From positions 1 through 37,924 of the forward strand of contig JANOYC010000055.1 in assembly GCA_031428675.1 (NCBI GenBank): a DNA stretch of 37,924 nucleotides, in the 5' to 3' direction. The notes below the pieces were generated by a model. The model saw only the letters and a list, made by a program, of their open reading frames with translations, was not told the origin of the DNA and did not search any database. The position numbers and the translations under genes are program-made. This DNA comes from JANOYC01 sp031428675. GTDB lineage: Bacteria; Actinomycetota; Actinomycetes; Actinomycetales; Microbacteriaceae. This document shows positions 1 to 7,751 of this stretch, one piece after another (the first letter of the stretch is position 1; the number at the start of each line of letters is the position of its first letter).

Positions 1-830
1 GTGGCCGTCGTCCGGTAGCTGAGCGCGGTGATCGGTGCGGGGCGCCGCAAGTCGTCACCCAGATTGATGATCGGGTTCACCCCGGTGGACAGCCTGAACG
101 ACGTCGTCGGACCGAACCCGGTGGCGCTCGGCGCAATCGCGATCGGCACCAGGAGCGCGACGGCGACGGCGAGCGCGCCGAGCACGCTGGCTCTTCGTTT
201 CTCGGGCGCCGGGCGACCCATCAGCAGAAGCACGAGCCACGCCCCTGCCGCCACAGCGAACGAGACCGGTGAGGCGAACTCGGGGCTGACAAAACCGGGC
301 ACAGCGAGGATGACGAGCAACGGGATACCGATGAGTGAACGGTGACCGAGAACGATGCCGACGAATCCTGCGGCAATTGCCAGCGTCGCGACGGCTACCG
401 CGAGCACGAAGATAATTCCCAGTGTCGCGGATGTCGGCGCCGACGACTCCACGATGTTCACCACACCCGACGTGGCGAGAGCGACAAAACGCTCGACGGT
501 CGTCGGTGTCGGCACGATTCCCGCGATCGAGACATCGGAGGCGAAAATGAAGGTGATGGTCATCACGCTGCCGAGCGCCGCGGCAGCGACCGGAATCCAC
601 CGCCTGACAGCCACGACAGTCGCGCTCGTCAGCACAGCAATCACGACGGCGACAACCGCCATCACCACGAACCACCACGCCGAACCGTCGATGACGGTGG
701 CGAGCCCCGCGAGAGCGCCGCCGAAGCCGACGATAGTGACAATCGCAGTCGCCCAGCGAAGAGTCAGCCGAGGTCGTTCGCGCGCGGGAGCCTGGCCAGA
801 CCACCGGAGATCAGACGGTAACCGCATCAT
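1..830 (-). CDS. TgpA-like transglutaminase, membrane N-terminal part (partial)
   Basis: The reading frame starts at an ATG whose first base is 830 and stays open to the window edge, giving about 276 residues without a stop. After a basic N-terminus (MMRLPSDLRW) come several hydrophobic segments, then an extracytoplasmic-looking stretch (FRLSTGVNPIINLGDDLRR). This is the layout of the membrane part of TgpA/DUF3488 transglutaminase-like proteins; the Cys-His-Asp catalytic domain would lie outside the window. The start overlaps the end of the DUF58 gene by 20 bp, and MoxR, DUF58 and transglutaminase genes in this order form a known module. The module's substrate is not established; a role at the cell envelope is inference. 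A second ATG at 827 could also be the start. Confidence 0.85.
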   Translation of the reverse strand, partial: MMRLPSDLRWSGQAPARERPRLTLRWATAIVTIVGFGGALAGLATVIDGSAWWFVVMAVVAVVIAVLTSATVVAVRRWIPVAAAALGSVMTITFIFASDVSIAGIVPTPTTVERFVALATSGVVNIVESSAPTSATLGIIFVLAVAVATLAIAAGFVGIVLGHRSLIGIPLLVILAVPGFVSPEFASPVSFAVAAGAWLVLLLMGRPAPEKRRASVLGALAVAVALLVPIAIAPSATGFGPTTSFRLSTGVNPIINLGDDLRRPAPITALSYRTTA

Positions 831-2064
831 GCCCCGCCAGCGCCCACGCGTCGTCCAGTCGAGTGGCCGGACTCACCTGCACGCACGTCCAGCCCGCCCT
901 CGTGAGTTGCCGCTCGGCGTCTCCCCACGAGGGAAGGAGGAAGGCAACACACACGTTGCCGGGCCGCACCAGTTCAGCCAGCCACGCAACGGTCGCGGCA
1001 TCCGGGTTGCTGAGAATCGCCAGAATCGGACCGGTGCGATCGCCGCGCAAGCCACCGTCGTCTCCGGACGCGCGGCCAGCCGCGCCATCCGTCAGCTGGA
1101 TGCTCGCCAAGCCGATGAGCAATTCCTCGCCCGACGCGTCGTCGTGCAGTTGCGGCGAACCGGTCTCGATAACGCGCGAGCGATACCCCAAGTCGGCCAG
1201 ATGGGCGTCAAGCGAGGCAACCATGTGCACGGCCCACTCAAACGAATCGCTTTCCCCCGCGACGTCGGAATAGGCGCGGCTGCGGGTCTCCACGATGATG
1301 CGCGCTTCCAACTGGGCCTGCCGCTCGTCTTGACGCACCATGAGCTGGCCGTGCCTCGCCGAAACGCGCCAGTGCACCCGATTGAGCGGATCACCCTCGC
1401 GGTATTCGCGGGTGTTGTGCTGGTCTTCCCTGCCTCCAGCGTGCCTACTCGCGCGCGGACGATCGCCGGCGCCCGATGACGTCACAATTCCGCCGGGCTG
1501 AAGCGGTGCGACGGCGGGAGTGACGATAAGTGCGTCAGTTCTCCTCGCGTCCACGCGAAGCCAGACCAGACCGAACGGGTCGCGAATCTCGACATTCAGG
1601 GGACCGATGACCGCGATGCCGCGCTGGGGCGGGCGGATGGTGTAACTCACCGCAACCGTGCCGCCGGTTCGCTGTTCCGATGCCGTACGCCGCGCGGGAG
1701 CGATGGTCGGCAGCGACAATGACGCGTCGCCGAAAGCCGGCCACGGCAGGATCTCCCGCGCGTTGGACGCGGGAGCCCAGTGCGTTCCGGTGTTCGTGAT
1801 TCTCAGCGCGACCCGCGTGGATTCGCCCACCTGCACGACCGACGGCGCGAATCGTCGCGTCACCTCACACCGCGGCCGCACGACGAACACGTACGCCCAT
1901 CCGACCGCCGGGAGCGCGAGCAGCAGATACCCGACCTGCGCGAGGCCCACCCTTCCCGTGCCGTAGCCGAACGCGAGCAGGAGCACCGCGATCGCGACCC
2001 ACAGCCATCCCCTCGCCGTGAGTCGCGCGCTACTGCGGGCACCGCGTGACGACGTGGTGCCCAT
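811..2064 (-). CDS. DUF58 domain-containing protein
   Basis: This 417-residue protein has two adjacent hydrophobic segments at about residues 20-60, then a beta-rich region and the DUF58 core with the typical signature REYREGDPLNRVHWRVSAR near residue 225. DUF58 proteins are the constant partners of MoxR ATPases, and the C-terminal part is often compared with a von Willebrand A fold. The gene lies 8 bp downstream of the MoxR gene and overlaps the transglutaminase-like gene, so the three are probably co-transcribed and co-translated. The biochemical role of DUF58 proteins is not established. A membrane-anchored partner working with the MoxR chaperone is the usual inference. Confidence 0.9.
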   Translation of the reverse strand: MGTTSSRGARSSARLTARGWLWVAIAVLLLAFGYGTGRVGLAQVGYLLLALPAVGWAYVFVVRPRCEVTRRFAPSVVQVGESTRVALRITNTGTHWAPASNAREILPWPAFGDASLSLPTIAPARRTASEQRTGGTVAVSYTIRPPQRGIAVIGPLNVEIRDPFGLVWLRVDARRTDALIVTPAVAPLQPGGIVTSSGAGDRPRASRHAGGREDQHNTREYREGDPLNRVHWRVSARHGQLMVRQDERQAQLEARIIVETRSRAYSDVAGESDSFEWAVHMVASLDAHLADLGYRSRVIETGSPQLHDDASGEELLIGLASIQLTDGAAGRASGDDGGLRGDRTGPILAILSNPDAATVAWLAELVRPGNVCVAFLLPSWGDAERQLTRAGWTCVQVSPATRLDDAWALAGHDAVTV

Positions 2065-2072
2065 GGCGCGCG

Positions 2073-3077
2073 TCAGAAGTTACTCGACGGCGGCAACGGG
2101 ATCGCCGTCTCGTCGAGGATGCGTTCGAGGATGTCCACGACCGGGTCGACCCCGGTGCCCGCGAACCCCGACGACGGTCGGCCAGCGGCAACCATCCGAT
2201 GCGCGAATACGGGCACTACAAGAGCCGCCACGTCGTCGGGAAGCACAAAGTCGCGGCCGTGTACCGCAGCCCGTGCCTTGGCAGCGCGCACGAGTTGCAG
2301 TGCGGCGCGCGGACTCGCGCCGAGTCGCACATCGTGATGACTCCGCGTCGCCCGCGCGATCGCAACGACGTAACGCTCCACAACCGCGCTCGCGAAGACG
2401 CTCCGCGTGGTCGCGATCATGTTCGCCAGCTCCGTCGAATGCACTACCGGTGTGAGCGAGTCGAGTGGACTCGAGAGGTCGCGCATCCGGATCATCGACA
2501 ATTCGGCATCCGCGTCAGGATATCCCATTGAAATGCGCGCCATGAAGCGGTCGCGTTGGGACTCCGGCAGCGGATAGGTGCCCTCCATCTCAATCGGGTT
2601 CTGGGTAGCGACGACGGTGAACGGCGACCCGAGCTGGTAGGTGTTGCCATCGACGGTGACCTGGTGCTCTTCCATGCACTCCAGCAGCGCTGATTGCGTT
2701 TTCGGACTCGCGCGATTGATCTCATCGCCGATCACGATGTTGGCGAAAACCGGCCCCGGCTTGAACTCGAACGCGCGCTCGCCCTGGTCATAGACCGAAA
2801 CGCCCGTGATATCCGCCGGGAGCAGATCGGGCGTGAACTGGATGCGCGAAACCGAGCAGTCGACGGTGCGAGCGAGCGCCCGCGCAAGCATTGTCTTGCC
2901 AACGCCGGGAACGTCTTCGATGAGAAGGTGCCCCTCGGCGAAGAGCACAGTGAGGGCGAGTCCGATGGCCTCGGGCTTGCCATCGATGACGGTAGCGATG
3001 CTCGACGTGATGGCGTTCGACAACCGCACGAATTCGGCGGAGTCCATGACCTGGGCCGCCGTGCCGTCTGCCGTCAT
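2073..3077 (-). CDS. MoxR-family AAA+ ATPase
   Basis: The protein carries Walker A (GVGKT, residues 58-62 from the ATG at 3077), a Walker B region (IVIGDEINRASP) and the sensor-like stretch VVATQNPIEMEGTYPLPE, all typical of MoxR ATPases. MoxR proteins are thought to act as chaperones that mature or insert partner proteins, here probably the DUF58 and transglutaminase-like products. The frame extends upstream to a TTG at 3155, but the ATG at 3077 gives the usual family length (334 residues) and leaves 107 bp of divergent spacer before cofD. No strong ribosome-binding site decides between the two. The gene is first in its operon, so its promoter should lie at about 3080-3180. Confidence 0.9.
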   Translation of the reverse strand: MTADGTAAQVMDSAEFVRLSNAITSSIATVIDGKPEAIGLALTVLFAEGHLLIEDVPGVGKTMLARALARTVDCSVSRIQFTPDLLPADITGVSVYDQGERAFEFKPGPVFANIVIGDEINRASPKTQSALLECMEEHQVTVDGNTYQLGSPFTVVATQNPIEMEGTYPLPESQRDRFMARISMGYPDADAELSMIRMRDLSSPLDSLTPVVHSTELANMIATTRSVFASAVVERYVVAIARATRSHHDVRLGASPRAALQLVRAAKARAAVHGRDFVLPDDVAALVVPVFAHRMVAAGRPSSGFAGTGVDPVVDILERILDETAIPLPPSSNF

Positions 3078-3184
3078 CCGCTCGCCGTCAAGCCGATTTG
3101 TGATTTCGCTCACCTTCCGAGTCTGCCACTCGACCGCCGCCGAGACACCTGCCAATGTGCCGAGTCTCTGTACGGTGGGTGACT

Positions 3185-4204
3185 ATGCGAATCACCGTCC
3201 TTTCGGGAGGCGTGGGCGGCGCCCGCTTTCTCCGCGGCGTGCGCGAATCGGTGCGGCAGACGCACCCGGATGGCGTCGGCGGATCAACCGCGACAGTGAC
3301 CGCGATCGTGAACACGGGTGACGACATGTGGCTCACGGGTCTGCGAATCGCTCCCGACCTCGACTCGATCATGTACACCCTCGCGGGCGAGAACGACGAC
3401 GAGCGCGGCTGGGGACGCATCGGCGAGAGCGAACGCGTGAGCGCCGAACTACGCGCGTATGGCGTGGGATGGCCGTGGTTCACTCTCGGCGACCTCGACC
3501 TCGGCACGCACATCACCCGCTCACACTGGCTGCGCGAAGGTATGCCGCTCAGCGCGGTGACCGCCCGCATCACGGCGCGGTGGCCTCTTGGCGTCACTCT
3601 CCTGCCGATGACCGACGACGAGGTCGAGACGCACGTGCGCGTTCGTGGCGGCGGTGGTGGTACGAGCGGGTCCGTCGATTCGGTCACGGAGATGCACTTC
3701 CAAGAATGGTGGACGAGGCACCGGGCGTCGCTGCCCGCACTCGAATTCGTGCAGCACGGAGTTTCCTCCGCCCGACCCGCGCCGGGCGTGCTCAAGGCGA
3801 TAGCGACCGCCGACGTCGTGCTCATTGCGCCGTCGAATCCGGTCGTGTCGATCGGCACAATTCTGGGCATCCCCGGGATCCGCGAGGCGCTCGCCGTGAC
3901 GGCGGCCCCCGTCGTCGGGGTCTCCCCGATCATCGGAGGCTCCGTCGTGCGCGGAATGGCGGATGCCTGCCTCGACGCGATCGGAGTCGACACCGCCGCT
4001 GACGCGGTGGCTCTGCATTACGGGGCCCGGGCATCCGGTGGTCTTCTCGATGCGTGGCTCGTCGACGACGTCGACGCCGCGGTCGTCTCCGTCGTCGAGG
4101 AAGCGGGTATCCGATGTCGCGCGGTGCCGCTCTGGATGCGCGATACACACACGTCGACAGCCCTCGCCGCCGCCGCCCTCTCCCCCCTCCCCTCCGTCGA
4201 GTGA
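3185..4204 (+). CDS. cofD: 2-phospho-L-lactate transferase (F420 biosynthesis, CofD/FbiA)
   Basis: CofD/FbiA joins the phospho-lactate or phosphoenolpyruvate moiety, activated as a guanylyl diphosphate, to the deazaflavin Fo, giving F420-0 or dehydro-F420-0. The sequence starts MRITVLSGGVGGARFLRG, the hallmark N-terminal loop, followed by NTGDDMWLTGLRIAPDLDS, which matches the Fo/GDP-binding region. The length (339 residues) is normal. The frame is open to 3155, but the ATG at 3185 begins exactly at the conserved beta strand. The C-terminus ends in a low-complexity Ala/Pro/Ser tail encoded by a pyrimidine-rich tract that continues into an inverted repeat. fbiC lies 154 bp downstream on the same strand. 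Confidence 0.95.
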   Translation: MRITVLSGGVGGARFLRGVRESVRQTHPDGVGGSTATVTAIVNTGDDMWLTGLRIAPDLDSIMYTLAGENDDERGWGRIGESERVSAELRAYGVGWPWFTLGDLDLGTHITRSHWLREGMPLSAVTARITARWPLGVTLLPMTDDEVETHVRVRGGGGGTSGSVDSVTEMHFQEWWTRHRASLPALEFVQHGVSSARPAPGVLKAIATADVVLIAPSNPVVSIGTILGIPGIREALAVTAAPVVGVSPIIGGSVVRGMADACLDAIGVDTAADAVALHYGARASGGLLDAWLVDDVDAAVVSVVEEAGIRCRAVPLWMRDTHTSTALAAAALSPLPSVE

Positions 4205-4251
4205 GCAGTTTCGGCTCTTAAATCGGCGGTTTAGGAGCAGAAACTGCTCAC
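4201..4251. repeat. 51-nt near-perfect palindrome between cofD and fbiC
   Basis: The arms GTGAGCAGTTTC (4201-4212) and GAAACTGCTCAC (4240-4251) pair perfectly. After one mismatch the pairing continues with GCTC/GAGC, a T-G wobble and TAAA/TTTA, around a 7-nt loop (4223-4229). The cofD stop codon lies inside the left arm. Outside the hairpin, a pyrimidine tract (4181-4198) and a purine tract (4265-4281) are also nearly complementary. There is no T-run after the stem, so it is not a classical intrinsic terminator. It may be a dispersed REP-like element or an mRNA-processing or termination hairpin. Confidence 0.75.
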
Positions 4252-4358
4252 CCGACGGACGGGAGACGGAGGGGAGGGGGACTGCAGGGGAGGTAGGGTG
4301 GGGGAATCGGTTTTGGGCCTGGCTTTGGGCTTGTCGTTGCGAGAGAGAGCAACACCCT

Positions 4359-6965
4359 GTGAGCGACTGGATCCCCACCGAATCCGCCATGCGCCGAGCA
4401 CTCAAGCGCGCGGAAACCGGCGTCACGATCGATGCGACCGAAGCCGAGACGCTCATGCACGCGCGCGGCGACGACCTCGATCGCCTCCTCACTGTGGCCG
4501 GCCGGATGCGCGACTCCGGCCTCGAGCGCACGGGGCGCCCTGGCGTCATCACCTACTCTCGCAAAGTCTTCATCCCCGTCACGCACCTGTGTCAAGACCG
4601 CTGCCACTATTGCGCTTTCGTGAAGACTCCGACGCAACTCGCGCGCGAAGGCAAGGCGTTATTCATGTCGCCCGACGAGATCCTCGCGGTCGCCCGGAGC
4701 GGCGCCGCCCTCGGTTGCAAGGAAGTGCTTTTCACCCTCGGCGACCGGCCGGAGGAGCGCTGGCCCGAGGCCCGCGACTGGCTCGACGCCAACGGCTACG
4801 ACTCGACTGTTGCCTACCTCCGAGCCATGGCGATCCGCATCATGGAGGAGACCGGCCTTCTCGTGCACATGAACCCCGGCGTCATGACCTGGGAGGAACT
4901 GCAGCGTCTGAAGCCCGTGTCGCCGTCGATGGGGATGATGCTCGAGACCACCTCCACCCGCCTGTTCACCGAAAAAGGGCGGGCGCATTTCGGCTCACCC
5001 GACAAGGATCCGGCCATCCGTCTTCGCGTGATCGAGGATGCCGGACGCAGCAACATTCCGTTCACCACCGGCCTGCTGCTCGGCATCGGCGAGACCTACG
5101 CCGAGCGTGTCGAGGGCCTGTTCGCGCTCCGGGCCGCAGCACGCCGCCACGGTCACATCCAAGAGGTGATCATTCAGAACTTCCGGTCAAAGATGTCGAC
5201 CGCGATGATGCGCCGCGACGACCTGCCACTGCCCGAATACATCGCCGCGGTCGCCGTGTCGCGCGTCGTGCTCGGCCCGAGCATCCGCCTGCAAGCCCCC
5301 CCGAACCTCACCGACGAAGCCGAGCTCACTGCTCTCATCCGGGCGGGCATCGACGACTGGGGCGGGGTATCGCCGCTCACTCCCGACCACGTCAATCCTG
5401 AACGTCCGTGGCCGCACATCCACGAGCTGGCGAGACTCACGGATGCCGCCGGCTACACCCTGCGCGAGCGCCTGACCGTGCACCCTCATTTCGTTCGCGG
5501 CGAGGAGCCGTGGCTGGATCCGCGCCTGCTCCCCCACGTGCGGGCTCTCGCCGGAGCCGATGGCCTCGCCGTGGAGGGTCGCGTCCCCGTCGGCACACCC
5601 TGGCAGGAACCCGACCCGTCGTGGACGGGTTCGGGGCGCGTGAACCTGCACACCGAGATCGACGAGACAGGCCGTTCGACCGACCGGCGCAGCGATTTCG
5701 AGGATGTCTACGGCGACTGGTCGGAGCTTCGCGAGACGGTCGGCGACACTCGCCGCACACCCGGATCGTCCGGCGATCCTGCCGTGCGTGCGGCGCTTCT
5801 GCGTGCCGAGTCCGATCCCGCTGGTCTCAGCGACGCCGAATACCTCGCGCTACTCGGAGCCGAGGGCTCAGACCTCGACGCGCTCGCAGCACTCGCCGAT
5901 CGAGTGCGCCACGACACGGTCGGCGACCGCGTCGGTTACGTGGTCAACCGCAACATCAATTTCACCAATGTCTGCTACACCGGATGCCGGTTCTGCGCGT
6001 TCGCTCAGCGGCGCTCCGACGCCGACGCGTTCACGCTCTCGATGAAACAAGTGGGCGACCGGGTCGACGAAGCGTGGTCGATCGGAGCCACCGAGATCTG
6101 CATGCAGGGCGGCATTCACCCCGATCTGCCGGGCACTGCCTACTTTGACCTCGCCCGCGAGGTCAAAGCACGACAGCCCGACATCCATCTGCACGCCTTC
6201 AGCCCCATGGAGATCGTGAACGGCGCCGCCCGCACCGGGCTCTCCTACGCCGACTTTCTCGCCGAGGCGAAAGCCGCGGGACTCGACACGATTCCGGGCA
6301 CGGCCGCCGAGATCCTCGACGACGAGGTGCGTTGGGTGCTCACGAAAGGAAAGCTGCCCGCCTCAGAATGGATCGAGATCGTGTCTACCGCGCACCGGCT
6401 CGGGATCCGTTCGTCGTCGACGATGATGTACGGGCACGTCGACAACCCCTCGCACTGGGTCGGCCATTTGCGCACGATCGCGCGAATCCAGGATGACACC
6501 AACGGCTTCACCGAGTTCGTGCTGCTGCCGTTCGTTCATATGAACGCTCCGGTATATCTCGCCGGTGTCGCGCGGCCGGGTCCGACGCCCCAGGAAAACA
6601 GAGCCGTGCACGCCGTTGCCCGACTCATGTTGCATGGCCGCATCGACCACATCCAGACCTCATGGGTGAAGCTCGGCACCGAGGGCACCCAGCTCATGTT
6701 GCAAGGCGGTGCGGATGACGTGGGCGGCACCTTGATGGAGGAAACGATCAGCCGCATGGCTGGTGCCGACAACGGCTCGGAGATGACGGTCGATCAACTC
6801 GAGGCGCTGACGAGCGCTATCGGACGCCCGGCGTACCAGCGCACGACGACATACGGCCAACCGACGTCGGAGCGCCGCCGCATTGCCCGCGAGCACGCGA
6901 CATCGGGGTTCGCCGCGACCGGTCGTTCACTGCGCCTGTTGCCTCTCGACGTGGCTCGCAACTGA
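4359..6965 (+). CDS. fbiC: Bifunctional Fo synthase FbiC (CofG-CofH fusion)
   Basis: FbiC makes the deazaflavin Fo from 5-amino-6-ribitylaminouracil and tyrosine, using two radical-SAM halves. The CofG half has its [4Fe-4S] motif CQDRCHYC (Cys78, Cys82, Cys85), and the CofH half has CYTGCRFC (Cys539, Cys543, Cys546). The length of 868 residues fits the fused actinobacterial form. The frame is open to 3963, but translation there would run through the cofD end and the hairpin. The GTG at 4359, preceded by the purine-rich GAGAGAGAG (4341-4349), is the best start; an ATG at 4389 is an alternative. The gene converges on cofC, with only 15 bp between the stops. Confidence 0.96.
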   Translation: MSDWIPTESAMRRALKRAETGVTIDATEAETLMHARGDDLDRLLTVAGRMRDSGLERTGRPGVITYSRKVFIPVTHLCQDRCHYCAFVKTPTQLAREGKALFMSPDEILAVARSGAALGCKEVLFTLGDRPEERWPEARDWLDANGYDSTVAYLRAMAIRIMEETGLLVHMNPGVMTWEELQRLKPVSPSMGMMLETTSTRLFTEKGRAHFGSPDKDPAIRLRVIEDAGRSNIPFTTGLLLGIGETYAERVEGLFALRAAARRHGHIQEVIIQNFRSKMSTAMMRRDDLPLPEYIAAVAVSRVVLGPSIRLQAPPNLTDEAELTALIRAGIDDWGGVSPLTPDHVNPERPWPHIHELARLTDAAGYTLRERLTVHPHFVRGEEPWLDPRLLPHVRALAGADGLAVEGRVPVGTPWQEPDPSWTGSGRVNLHTEIDETGRSTDRRSDFEDVYGDWSELRETVGDTRRTPGSSGDPAVRAALLRAESDPAGLSDAEYLALLGAEGSDLDALAALADRVRHDTVGDRVGYVVNRNINFTNVCYTGCRFCAFAQRRSDADAFTLSMKQVGDRVDEAWSIGATEICMQGGIHPDLPGTAYFDLAREVKARQPDIHLHAFSPMEIVNGAARTGLSYADFLAEAKAAGLDTIPGTAAEILDDEVRWVLTKGKLPASEWIEIVSTAHRLGIRSSSTMMYGHVDNPSHWVGHLRTIARIQDDTNGFTEFVLLPFVHMNAPVYLAGVARPGPTPQENRAVHAVARLMLHGRIDHIQTSWVKLGTEGTQLMLQGGADDVGGTLMEETISRMAGADNGSEMTVDQLEALTSAIGRPAYQRTTTYGQPTSERRRIAREHATSGFAATGRSLRLLPLDVARN

Positions 6966-7000
6966 TTCCGTCCGCGGCAACTAGCCGCCGGACGCGAGCC
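6953..7000. terminator. Hairpin across the convergent fbiC and cofC ends
   Basis: An outer stem pairs GGCTCGC (6953-6959) with GCGAGCC (6994-7000). An inner stem pairs GTCCGCGGC (6970-6978) with GCCGCCGGAC (6984-6993) with one bulged base, around an AACTA loop. Both stop codons lie within it. There is no T-run on either side, so a role as a shared bidirectional terminator is only inferred. Confidence 0.4.
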
Positions 7001-7751
7001 GATGAGTGGTGAGCGCCGCCCGAGTCCACGGGCCCAGTCGCTCCGCGAGCGCGCTCAGATCTTCCCGAGTGTCGACGTCGGAGCGGAGCCCGGATGACCG
7101 GGGCAGATCTACTTCGACGTAACCGGCCGCCCGATGTGCCGCCCTCGATCCCGGGCCGAAGGCGGGCGAGTGGCACTCGCCGCGCAGGGAAGTGATGAGC
7201 GTTGTGCCGGTGCCGGCGGCATCCGGAACCATCGCACGCTCGTGTCGCTCGGCCGCGCGGAGCGCCGCGCCGAGTTCGTTCGGGCGCAGCGCCGGAAGGT
7301 CACCCAGGAGCACAGCAACAGCACCCGGTTCGTGGCGGGAGGTGTCCCGCGCGCCGTCGTCGCCCTCGCAGAAACCCCCGTTGTGCAGGACCGCACGGAT
7401 GGCCGCGTTGAGCCCGGCGCCCGTGTCCTGCACAACGCTGACCGGAGCTCGGGCGACGCCCGGTTTTCGGGCCGGTTCGCTCTCGTTGTGCAGGACCGTG
7501 GAGATGCCCGCCGACGCGCGGTCTCCAACGTCCTGCACACCGGGGGGAAGCGACGCGGCGGGACGCGACACGACTACCAGCGACGCGGCGGCACTCGTCA
7601 CGACGACGACTCTCGCCACCCCGGGTGCAGCTGCAGCTGCGTCGATTGTGTCGAGAGCAATCGCGAGCGCGAGATCCGCTGGCGCGTTGAGCCGGGACTT
7701 CGCCGACGACGTGCCCTTCACCGGGATGATGACGGTCCAGTCAGTTGCCAT
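6981..7751 (-). CDS. cofC: Phospholactate/phosphoenolpyruvate guanylyltransferase (CofC/FbiD)
   Basis: CofC/FbiD activates 2-phospholactate or phosphoenolpyruvate with GTP for CofD. The ATG at 7751 gives MATDWTVIIPVKGTSSAKSR, the nucleotide-binding start of this nucleotidyltransferase family. Later come LLGDLPALRP, the GDxPxL-type motif, and FGPGSRAAH near the C-terminus. The protein has 256 residues, more than the roughly 210-220 usual for the family. The excess lies around residues 70-140, where the DNA holds inverted pairs of a 12-bp repeat; the family segment DTGAGLNAAIRA sits between them. The start overlaps the cofE stop by 11 bp. It is the last gene of the fgd-cofE-cofC run. Confidence 0.9.
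   Translation of the reverse strand: MATDWTVIIPVKGTSSAKSRLNAPADLALAIALDTIDAAAAAPGVARVVVVTSAAASLVVVSRPAASLPPGVQDVGDRASAGISTVLHNESEPARKPGVARAPVSVVQDTGAGLNAAIRAVLHNGGFCEGDDGARDTSRHEPGAVAVLLGDLPALRPNELGAALRAAERHERAMVPDAAGTGTTLITSLRGECHSPAFGPGSRAAHRAAGYVEVDLPRSSGLRSDVDTREDLSALAERLGPWTRAALTTHRLASGG
7380..7436. repeat. Inverted pair 1 of the 12-bp motif GTTGTGCAGGAC, inside cofC
   Basis: GTTGTGCAGGAC at 7380-7391 and its exact complement GTCCTGCACAAC at 7425-7436 face each other within cofC. On the coding strand they encode VVQDTG and VLHNGG, on either side of the conserved GLNAAIR segment. An mRNA stem of at least 12 bp is possible. Confidence 0.75.
7485..7540. repeat. Inverted pair 2 of the 12-bp motif, inside the cofC insertion
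   Basis: GTTGTGCAGGAC at 7485-7496 faces GTCCTGCACAC at 7530-7540, whose last bases differ. The pairing extends inward through GTGGAGA/TCTCCAA with two mismatches. It encodes GVQDVGD and STVLHNE in a stretch that looks inserted relative to other CofC proteins. Confidence 0.7.

Noticed and set aside
55..804. Long Arg-rich minus-strand reading frame over the first 800 bp
   Set aside because: It is a shadow of the TgpA-like gene in another minus-strand frame. The real frame gives hydrophobic helices and overlaps the DUF58 end, while this one is an Arg/Cys-rich low-complexity product.
355..1479. 374-codon plus-strand reading frame
   Set aside because: It is antisense to the TgpA-like and DUF58 genes, without recognisable motifs. 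High-GC coding DNA commonly leaves such frames open.
3963..4358. Upstream extension of the fbiC frame
   Set aside because: It overlaps the end of cofD and runs through the palindrome; FbiC homology begins after the GTG at 4359.
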